Source: Bombus terrestris (lineage: Eukaryota > Arthropoda > Insecta > Hymenoptera > Apidae). Taken from it: a DNA stretch of 64,000 nucleotides. A model generated the notes under the pieces. It made no database searches, was not told where the DNA came from, and saw only the letters and a list, made by a program, of their open reading frames with translations. Where the stretch lies: contig NC_063272.1 of the NCBI RefSeq assembly GCF_910591885.1, positions 11,110,364 through 11,174,363 on the forward strand. The letters are read 5' to 3'. Shown here piece by piece: positions 55,801 to 64,000 of the stretch (the stretch's first letter is position 1; each line of letters begins with the position of its first letter). The position numbers and the translations under genes were made by a program.

Positions 55801-58800
55801 CAAACCGAGCAAAGAACGTAACAAACAGTACATATCGTACATGTTAAACAGCATTCAAACACGATTCCTTCGTGTTTTGTTTCTCTGGTCGGTGGAAATT
55901 ATTCTTTTTCTTAAATCGTAGGTATTGTTTGAGAAAACAAAAGTACTTATTTTCCTCGTGTTTGTATTTAATGAGTTGAGAATTATAGAGTGATGTAAAT
56001 CAGTCGATTGAGTGTTCTCATAAAACTATTATTTTTGTAAAATTCATTTCATATTCATTATATTTTTTAAGCCATTGGCAATCTATCGTGGCTGATATTA
56101 AAGTTATATTTTATTTTATTATGAAACAACAGTAAAAGTTATGCAAATATTTTGTACATTTTATAACATTATATTTACTAGGTACGAATATGAAATTCTA
56201 GTGCTTTGGGTTAGGTCTATTAAAATCTATTAAAACTCGCGGAATATCTTTCCACTCGTATTTTGAATACTGTTCTCGTCGTATGTTATTAAACTTCTCT
56301 CGAAACAATTTTCTCATTTGCATATAATGTAAACAAAATTATAGCTATAAATGTAAAAATATTCACGTTCTCGTCATTATCCGAGAACTATAGGCAACGG
56401 ATTTATGAAATGTATTCAGACATCGCATTAGCTATAGAAAATATTAAAACTTTGTTTCCTTGTTTGCTTCTCTCACGAATCTATGCTATTTCTAAAAAAA
56501 ATATGTCGAGAATTAATGACGTGAACAACCTGTATAGCTAGTATGTAAAGAAGATTTATATTGTTTGAGACGGAAAACAAGATGTGTATTAACAAGGAAA
56601 ATACAGATGGCTGTGAAATCGAGTAAATATTTGTTTCATTATTTTTTATCGGAAAAATCTATCGTCAGCCACATTCGTTACTGTGCAACGTCGATATAGT
56701 CGACTGAAACTTTATCGAGGAGTTTCTCCTCCACTCGTTACAACGCGTAATTGTAATCGAACAATATCGTTTTCTTAATTAAGTCGGGTTTTCAAGCTGC
56801 TTTTGTTGTTTCCAGTTTATGTTTCCTTTCATATTCTCATTTTCGAGAATAACGTTACACGTCTGAATTACGTTTATATCTAGGGAAAGTTATTCGTTTG
56901 AATAGGGCTTGTCAAGGATTCAATATGAAACCCTTTGTTTCCCATGGAAATTCTGGGAAACCCCTTTCTTCCGGCCCGGATTTGGTCACACCACTGAATG
57001 ATGCTTTATCAAGCGTTTCGGAAAGTTATGCAGCATTAAACGCACTTTTTAGCCTCTCCTCCCGGTTCTCGTATATCTGCATTATCACCACCAGGCTGAT
57101 GAACAATAGGTAGCAAAGAACAAAGCCTGCAATTAAAATGTATCAGCATTAAAAAGCATTACCGTCGTTTGGTCATGCAGGTGCGCACAAAAGTCAGAGT
57201 AATTAATTGCCACAAAAGCGCAATGTGACACGGAAAAACTTGCGGCGCATTGTAAATCTCTCCTTAAATTAGGGAATGGTAAAAAGGACTTATTAGTTTT
57301 GCTTGTTTTTGCATCGCAGAGAGCCGGATGTTTTATTCGAGCCCATTATGCGTGAAATTATTCTGAGAAACTCACAACAATGGAACAGTTGGGCTAATAA
57401 TTAGTAGCGTTGTTCTAATGATCAATATTAATAAATTTATCGATTGAAATTAACAATCGTGGAGCTTTCTGGAGATTATGTGTTAAGATGATGAATTGAA
57501 TTAATCTCATTGGAAATTTTATTTTCTTTCTTTTTCATTCAAAGCTAAATTTCAAATAAATAAGTAATTTTTTAAAAAAGTCTGTTGTTCGTACGAAAAG
57601 GAAAATTTAATTTCTTGCCTGTTATCTAGAAAATGAACTAATATTTTACAACCGCTCTGCCGTTTTTTGTAACAGACGTATGTATTTTTTCCATAAATTA
57701 AAAGAAATATTGAATATTTTCAATAACAACTAACGCAGTAATGAAATGTACATACATATATGTACGAAATAAATAAAAATAATATAAATTTTCGAGTGAG
57801 TTGTGCTTCTATGGGAAATATAATAAGTATCATTCTTTATTAATAATTTCTAATAATTAGTAAATATTACAATACTGGCATGCATATTCCTCAATCTACT
57901 GCAATACTGATCATTTCAGCATTAAGTACTTCAATATATTAACTAGATACGAATCGAGAATAAGTACCGACTTCAATTGTTGGATCATTGAAATGAAATT
58001 TTGACGAAATATTTGTAAATTTTTTATCAACTTTTTTAGTCTTTTAAAGTTTGAGAGGCTTACGAATCGCAGCAGAAATTCGCGGGGGTTAAATTGTGAG
58101 GAAGCCGGGACGATGGCAGAAGGATCGTGGCTTTGCTTAATTAAATTCATTCCAGAGTTATCGTTATTGCCAAATTAAACTGCATACGTATGGCTCACCC
58201 ACAGATAAATTTTTCCGTTTCTGAGCATGAGCATGAAGCATGGCATATTTGATCGCCACCCCGTTTTTACCCCCTTTATATCTCTTTTACACTTCGTCCA
58301 GATAATTTCATGCAGATCTAGAGGGCGTACTATTATTTTTTGCTCCTCAATCCTTTTTCAAGGAATAGCGAAAAACGAATAAATAAACGGAGATATATGA
58401 AATTCATGCACATAAGATACTCAGTAATCTCCAAATAATTCTATTATTATAATTCCAAGTCTTATAAAATAATGATAACGAATGATGAAAACTTTTATTT
58501 TTAAAGTAATTTAGAAAAACTAAAATAAAACTAAATAAAAAGAACAATATTTCTTCTGAATAGTTGAACGAATATTTTACTTGTTAAATACGGGATGTCA
58601 AAGAAAAGAGCTTAAAAGCATTGGGAAAAATTAAAGGAAATCGTCATATAGAGGAAAAAGATCACAGTAAACATGGATCAAAAAAGAAGAAAATGTTTTC
58701 GATGTTATAGACAATAGAAATATCGTTCCGTTTGAAATCCTTCCCGATTTTTTATTTTCAATTCCGTGAACCCTTTGTTGAATTTCAAAAATGTTCCACT

Positions 58801-59505
58801 AAAAAAGGCGAAAAATGTAACATATCGTGTTTTTCTGGTCTGCAATTAAAATGTAACGATTTATTTCGATTAAATTTTATGAAACTAAATTTCCAGAAAA
58901 GATCGAAAATTACAGGAGCGACCAAACGCATTGATTTTAACTCAGTTACCAAAGCCCCTTCTAAAACAGGCTTCGTAACGTAACATGCAACGTTCCAAAG
59001 AACTCTCTAGAGTTTCCTCAAAGTTCCACGCTTTCTCGGAACATTCGACTCGAGAGGTTCCTCCATGTGAAAGTTGAGGGGATTGCGAATCCAGCGTTCG
59101 AGTCGGGTAACAAAGATAACGGAATAAAAGGCGCGATTTGATTCTCGTAAAGGTTCGATATTGAGAGAGGTGTACGTACTGATAGCTTCCCAAAGGTGAA
59201 CCGTGCCATCTTTTATGACGTAGCTGATCCAGCATACCGTAACGATGTAAAAGCATGCGTCTCTCATCAAGGGTTTCAACAGGACTCGAAAGGGCTTGAC
59301 TACCGCAACAGAGCCGGCGATAATCGCCGTCACGAAGACACCGGCGCCGATTAATTCCGTGAACATTATTATCCCTTCGTCGGTACCCGATACGAGGGAC
59401 GTGAAGATGTCAGGAGCACCGTTTCCGAATGCCAATATCGTCACCCCGGCTATATTGTCCGACAGCTGCAAAACACTGGCTATCACCGCCAGTGACGGGC
59501 AGAAG
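52461..59505 (-). CDS. NCLX: Mitochondrial sodium/calcium exchanger (NCLX/SLC8B1 family), 5'-partial, seven exons
   Basis: This gene encodes a cation/calcium exchanger of the inner mitochondrial membrane, which in this family extrudes matrix calcium in exchange for sodium. The joined exons give about 492 codons. Exon A carries alpha repeat 1 with LAFGNGAPDIF. Exons F and G carry alpha repeat 2, with LAWGNSVG at the end of F, an Asp across the junction, and ACFGGPMFN in G. Exons B to D encode a transmembrane helix, a charged hydrophilic loop and the next membrane segments. Exons D to G supply the C-terminal helices. All junctions are GT-AG, with intron phases 1,1,1,1,0,1 that keep the frame. 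The first base of exon A completes a codon begun in an unseen upstream exon. Family members are usually about 580-620 residues, so roughly 100 N-terminal residues, including any targeting peptide and the first helices, are missing. The GNGAPD motif separates it from plain NCKX or NCX exchangers. Identity is confident; mitochondrial location comes from family knowledge. Confidence 0.94.
52817..53514 (-). other. NCLX intron between exons F and G
   Basis: A 698-bp AT-rich intron with GTGAGT donor and ttatag acceptor. No other feature seen. Confidence 0.88.
53515..53668 (-). CDS. NCLX: NCLX exon F (start of alpha repeat 2)
   Basis: A 154-bp exon following a 104-bp intron. The acceptor is aattaattgcag and the donor GGTG|GTGAGT, phase 1. 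It encodes AFAFFGFLAAMLTVYLVAGE, then a second helix containing SISDAMLGITLLAWGNSVG, the first part of alpha repeat 2. The following Asp of the GNSxGD motif is split between this exon and exon G. Confidence 0.94.
53773..53891 (-). CDS. NCLX: NCLX exon E (transmembrane helix)
   Basis: A 119-bp exon. The acceptor cgttccgtag at 53893-53892 gives Val across the junction, then WKTHFGPVSVVPIFLVVG and a helix with VIGVIVFLMTH. A second AG at about 53863 would also keep the frame but would remove the WKTHFGPVS segment, so the upstream site is preferred. The donor AAC|GTGAGT is strong and phase 0. Confidence 0.9.
53892..54500 (-). other. NCLX intron between exons D and E
   Basis: A 609-bp intron with donor GTTAGT and acceptor ccgtag. 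A GC-rich patch lies near 54410-54490. No repeat or extra exon recognised. Confidence 0.88.
54501..54824 (-). CDS. NCLX: NCLX exon D (end of loop and next membrane segments)
   Basis: A 324-bp exon with acceptor cacgtatcag and donor AACG|GTTAGT. A split Asp codon joins it to exon C. It first encodes an acidic stretch of loop, then FLYDINPIGEEDW, which matches the family's position just before the second half, then hydrophobic segments including LLLQLFIPLV and PTLSLFLLN. It is phase 1 on both sides. Confidence 0.93.
54825..55523 (-). other. NCLX intron between exons C and D
   Basis: A 699-bp AT-rich intron with donor GTATGC and acceptor gtatcag. It contains a short run of about four TATAC units near 55384-55402. 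Nothing else is recognised. Confidence 0.86.
55524..55643 (-). CDS. NCLX: NCLX exon C (hydrophilic loop)
   Basis: A 120-bp exon after the acceptor tactttcgcag, ending at ATGG|GTATGC. It encodes 39 whole codons of hydrophilic loop, running from RIPSVPDPDIL through YLANKDKD and VKGRAVSLRTK to a final Met. It is phase 1 on both sides. The GRAVS segment has Arg at -3 to Ser, a possible basophilic kinase site. No membrane segment is present. Confidence 0.87.
55644..57045 (-). other. NCLX intron between exons B and C
   Basis: A 1402-bp intron with donor GTGCGT and acceptor ttcgcag. No recognisable element. Short open frames here are not conserved-looking. Confidence 0.85.
57046..57126 (-). CDS. 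NCLX: NCLX exon B (transmembrane helix)
   Basis: An 81-bp exon between acceptor ttttaattgcag and donor AAAA|GTGCGT. It encodes FVLCYLLFISLVVIM, a clear membrane helix, followed by a charged tail QIYENREERLK. It is phase 1 on both sides and a multiple of three, and the Ser codons at both junctions are restored across the splices. Reading past the donor meets a stop codon within a few codons, which supports the boundary. Confidence 0.9.
57127..59179 (-). other. NCLX intron between exons A and B
   Basis: A 2053-bp intron with donor GTACGT and acceptor aattgcag. At about 58840 the minus strand repeats the acceptor context (TACATTTTAATTGCAG), making a plausible decoy or cryptic acceptor. No coding sequence of family type follows it. 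Confidence 0.85.
59180..59505 (-). CDS. NCLX: NCLX exon A (alpha repeat 1)
   Basis: This 326-bp exon starts after the acceptor ctgtgtag with one base (C) that completes a split codon, followed by FCPSLAVIASVLQLSDN and the GNGAPD motif. It continues through two further hydrophobic segments to WEAI. The donor is ATCA|GTACGT in phase 1. The ORF stays open upstream of the acceptor to 59591, but that part is the polypyrimidine tract, and the residues before FCPSL do not resemble the family. The true exon therefore starts at 59505. Confidence 0.94.
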
Positions 59506-62500
59506 CTACACAGACAGAGGAAATGAAAAAATGGTGGGACAATCGTAGGATGTTTGGTGTTGAGAATGGGCAACATGGTTCGGACAAACATCGTCTCCTG
59601 TTAATCGGATTTACATTATAGGTGTTACATCCAATATGGTATGGTAACAAATCAGTTTAGATGAAATCTATCTCTGTAGGATGTCCCAGATCTTTTATGC
59701 AAAATTGGGTTATACTCTACAAGTAAAAGTAAGAAAAAGCGTGCAACACAGGATCGTGTGGTCTTTCGGTCGATATAACGATTAAACGAGCATTAACTTT
59801 AATGACGAACAGTTCAAATAAAATTGACTCTTTGATCCTCAAGATCGTTAAATACCACGGCACTAAACTTCCTCTTGCGAGAAACTTTCAAAGAGAAAGA
59901 TTTTACCAAAAATTAATAGACATCGGAAATTAATATAAAAAATTCGTAATACTTATTTAAAAATGAGGAAACATCGATAGAAAATTTATAATGTAATAAG
60001 TTCGATTTTTCATAAATATCAGCTCTGTAACTATAAGAATAACTGTAAGAATAAATTACGCTTCGAAGCGGAATTAATATAAATATCGGTAATTTGTTTC
60101 CATTCATTTCGTTTCACCGAATATAAGATTGGTCTATTGTTATTTTTATGAAAGTAACAAACCTTTTAGAAGCTATTTAATTACAAATTCCCTTACAATT
60201 TTCATTCCAAGAAGGAAAACCTAATTAAAACTGTCAGTGCAGTTTATTCAATTAACCATCATTTTCTGTGCTTTTCTTCCAAAAAATTCCCAATACCTAT
60301 GAAAGTTTCTCCCAATATTTCCTAACTTTTAATTTGCCTCCCGCGGCCAAATCGATATCATGTACATATCGTAAAAGCGTGTGTCGAAATATACACAGTG
60401 ATCGTATTAAAAGGTGAAACGTGACAAGAACTAGAGAAGAAGAACGGTAATGATTAATTTACGACGATCGCAATTGCTTTGGTTCGATATTTAATTTGGG
60501 AACGTGGAGCAACAAATTACTCACGTTATCTCATTTCTGCCTATTTTATTCCCATGTACATAGATATGTGCGTTTTTCTTTATCGTGAATCGAATTTCGA
60601 TATAACCGCATTTCTAAGTACACTCCGTACGGCACGTTAAATGAATTAGGTTTCATCCGATACGCGTTTAGCTGTAAGCGTTGAAGGAGGAGCAAAGAAG
60701 AGAAGAAAGCAATGGAGGACGTGTTATACGACAAAAAAGTTGGCGAGCAAATTCGTAATTAATTCCTTTCCTTTGTCACGTCCGGCAGAAAGGTCCTTCA
60801 CGTAGAAAGAGATATTGGATTTAATTGTTTTAATAAATTTCACAGGAAAGATTATCCTTCAATAACGATCTTGTCATGTCATTTTATCATAATTAAAAAT
60901 TAATTCTATTAAATGTTTTTCAAAGATAAAAGGACAAACTCTAGCCATTTAATACCAATACGACACGCAAACGTATTTTATGTCAAAAGTATCTATATTG
61001 AGTCATATTCTTCAGCTTTACTTATGTATCATCTGTCTTCCATACGTGTTAATACAATATAATCAAATAAAGTAAATAGTTAAGCCTCGAATCTTAGATT
61101 TTTGACACAAATCAGTATTGATATTTTTACGTTGAAATAAATGTTGGACCGTTTCGCAGGGAGACGTGTTTATAGTATAACGCGTCAACGAGGATCATAA
61201 ATTCTCGTTACGATATAATAATCGACACTACGAATCAACCGATCCCCTATTTTGTTTAAGATAATAGAAATAAAAGACAAAACAGAATTGCTCGAATGAT
61301 CATAACATTGAGTTAACAGTTTAAATATACACTTTATTTCCAACAACTTTGGAAGAATGCGAGTGATACGTGTAAAAGTGTTTTCAGCAAAGAGTTAATA
61401 GCAAGTGAATTGTCTTCTGTGACAGTGGCCCTAGATTTAGAAGGAACTAGTGATGTGTGCTGGCAGCCACCCACCAACGGTCGCTCGTGGGTGCAAGTGG
61501 CCGTCCAACATTGTACATGGAAAAAACCCACTTTTCCCATTATTTATCAGAATGAACGATAACCCGAAGAAACGTTTCGACTTGAAATATGCTTGTAGTA
61601 ATTAAGCGCCTTGACCGTAAAAGATGGTAAATTTTATAACAGTCCTTAGGATTATTGTGGGTCTGAATAAGTAGGTTTATATAGTTGATGGCCATCTTGA
61701 TCGAGGAATGGATTATAGTATATGGTAGAGTCTTGGGATGTAACAATAAACGTGGAGCATCTAACTTTCGAAAATTTACTAAAAAATTGCTATTTTCTAT
61801 GTAGAATAGTCGAAAGTAATAAAAGATAAATGGAAAGTACTCGAATACCCTTAGATACTTTTTATATGCTTAGTTAAAACATTTTTGAAATCTCGTTAGC
61901 ATTGAGACACGACTATCGTGATTATGTTGGTAAAATTTGAATCGGATCTGAAATAGTATAAGATACAAGATGTTAATTGGAAGTATACTTTTCGCAAAGA
62001 TCACAAGAATATTTGAACAGTAAACAATTCGCTGTATTAATAAGTTAGAATACCTATCTAGTGAGACAATCTTTAGCACTAATTATTGTATCATATTGTA
62101 TTTCGAATTGATTTCAAATTTTACTATTATAATCACGATAGTCGTAAGTCATTACGATGCTAACAGTATTTCAAACAAAGTCGTACAATGCACATAATGT
62201 ATTCATGTAATGTAGCAAGTGTACGAATATTTTCATGAACCACTGTATATGTATATTAGTAACAGAGTATACTTCTGTTGAATCCTATTGTGAAATCATA
62301 TCACTCGACTATTTGATCCTTTCCATGTGGGACGGACTATTGCTTTTGACCCATTGCATCGAATGTTCTGGATGATCATAGCTATATCTATTGAGAGCAG
62401 TCACAATAGGCAATAGATTGTAACTGCTTAAGTCGCATTTAAGTTATGTACGTGATACATACGTGTTAGAATTTTATTAGGGATGAAAGAGGCCGGCAAC

Positions 62501-64000
62501 CGTGTTGCAGGAGCAGATGGTTTCTTTTTAATGACGGAGCATAAAGCTTTCGCCGACCATTTGGATTAAAATTGAATCGCTTTCCGCATGAGAATATGTC
62601 GATTCGCACGCACACGATGAGCTATAATTCACCCTTTACTGAACACAATGTGCCGTGAAAGACTTTATGCGTCACCTAACCATCGATATCGGCACTTTTA
62701 TGGAAAATCATAGAAATTTTATTTCCCTCATAACTATTTTATTAACTATCATTCTGCGATTTTCCTCGCTTTTGATCAAACTTACGTACAACGTCTATGA
62801 CGTATAAAATATCGAAATAAGCAACGTTGCTAGATGCCTTAGTACCTTGACAAAAAAAAAAGTAATTACGCTTCCTACGACGAGAATTTAAAAACTAAAG
62901 AAAAAGAAAAGTGAATTTTGAAAATGGAGATGTGAATGTATATTTGCATTTCGTTAAAGAGGAGAAACACATATATATGAGAAAAATAATAATTAGCAAA
63001 ATAAGATATATGTCTCTGAGATTATAATATATGAGATTATAATAAATGAAACAAAATATCTGCAAAATGAAATCTATTTTGTAAATCTTAATCGGATTCT
63101 ACAAAATAATTTATATTGAGGATGATAATTGAATAATTAATTGAAGTGCATATCTACGATTGTGTTACATTAATACTTAAATAATTAAATTAGTTTTACT
63201 TAATTAGCTAAGAATTCATAACGCAGATGAAGAATAATTCGAAATCTCGAATCAGACCAAATCAAAATTAAAAGATGTCGTTATGAAATTCAATATAAAG
63301 ATACCATATTCTTTGTCCAATTTAATTTCAGAAACAATTATGAATATCATCATAAATTATTCCTAGTCTCTTTGTTTCATCTTATGAATAAAATGAGATA
63401 ATACAAAGAATGAAAAATCGTAAACAGAGCAGTGAATAATAATCTAATATCGTAACTTTATAAAACTAGTACTTTTCTGTTCTTTATACGAGAAACAAAA
63501 TGTTTAAGGTACTACAAACATTTGGAAATATTTAGCAAAGGCGATTCTCCTTAATTTCGATAAAAGAATTGAGATGAATGAAATTTTAAGAAACAAATTT
63601 TCAACTCTTGTATAGACAATCAAAATCGTTATCACGCATCCTACTCCTATAGATAAGATACGTAGCGATAATATTACTTTCATACATTCCCGAATATTCT
63701 AACTATTTCTTGTAACCTATTAAATATATCATTTTAAACGGTTTGAATAGGGGGACTTATATAATATTATAGAAGATAAAATTATATAAAGATACCTATT
63801 TTTCGTGTAAGAAAGGACGGAATCTTTTTAAAAGATTATTAAAGAATTTATAAATGGCTATTCGGATATCCAGTTGCCCACGCAAGGTTAAATATAAAGT
63901 ATTTTAATCATTAGCCAGAAAGATATAAAGTCTTTAATCTTAGAAATAGCTACTCACAAATTGTCCGCAGTAGTTCCTAAAATTAAAAACAGATATAAAA
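59506..64000 (-). other. Upstream NCLX intron, open at the window edge
   Basis: The sequence upstream of exon A contains no exon resembling the family N-terminus that I can find. It holds the solo LTR at 61142-61745 and otherwise AT-rich sequence. The 5' exon, promoter and transcription start are presumably beyond 64000. Confidence 0.6.
61142..61745 (-). mobile_element. Solo LTR, family 1 copy 2 (604 bp)
   Basis: The block begins TGTTGGACC and ends GATGTAACA, the TG...CA form of a long terminal repeat. It is flanked by the same 5 bp, ATAAA, at 61137-61141 and 61746-61750. The minus strand has a TATATAA at 61677-61683 and an AATAAA downstream at 61333-61338, which suggests minus orientation. 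It shares blocks with 40703-41644, such as GCGTCAACG, CGTTACGAT and ATAATAATCGACAC. No internal retroelement genes lie beside it, so it is a solo LTR. It sits inside the NCLX upstream intron. Gypsy or BEL/Pao class cannot be settled without internal sequence. Confidence 0.82.

Noticed and set aside
59506..59591. Upstream extension of the exon A frame to a start codon
   Set aside because: The segment is the pyrimidine-rich intron end before a clear acceptor, and its residues do not resemble the family.
61334..61540. 68-codon minus-strand frame with several Cys
   Set aside because: It lies within the family-1 solo LTR and is not preserved in the other copy.
40703..61745. The two family-1 LTRs as the ends of a single 21-kb element
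   Set aside because: Each has its own distinct 5-bp target duplication, and exchanger exons lie between them.

Overview
The window is AT-rich animal nuclear DNA with only one gene that can be identified with confidence. Compact GT-AG introns, long gene-free stretches, decayed LTR retroelements, a mariner-like terminal repeat and the protein sequence of that gene suggest an insect, probably a hymenopteran such as a bee. The species-level guess is inference.

The gene lies on the minus strand between 52.4 and 59.5 kb. It encodes the mitochondrial sodium/calcium exchanger of the NCLX/SLC8B1 family. Seven exons (labelled A to G in gene order) were joined by hand: 59505-59180, 57126-57046, 55643-55524, 54824-54501, 53891-53773, 53668-53515 and 52816-52461. 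Every junction is GT-AG with matching phase. Together they give about 492 codons, including both alpha repeats and the stop, with an AATAAA signal 22 bases after the stop. The N-terminus, roughly 100 residues, is missing. I found no exon for it up to base 64000, so it probably lies beyond the right edge behind a first visible intron longer than 4.4 kb.

The rest (about 1-52.4 kb) looks intergenic or deep-intronic. Repeats stand out. Two solo LTRs of one family lie at 40703-41644 and 61142-61745, each with its own 5-bp target duplication. A different solo LTR at 30426-30942 has 10-bp inverted ends and a 4-bp duplication. A broken Ty3/Gypsy-type fragment with gag-like and protease-like remains sits at about 27.9-29.3 kb. 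A block near 7.1-7.7 kb shares a short segment with that fragment. There is a perfect 163-bp tandem duplication at 31144-31469 and a mariner-like terminal repeat near 9.2 kb. A few ORFs, chiefly 14345-14616 on the minus strand, look exon-like but I do not recognise them.

I saw no tRNA, rRNA, CRISPR or operon-like structure, and nothing that amounts to a new multi-gene system. The most useful leads are the unrecognised exon, the LTR architecture and the frame-neutral exons in the exchanger's regulatory loop.
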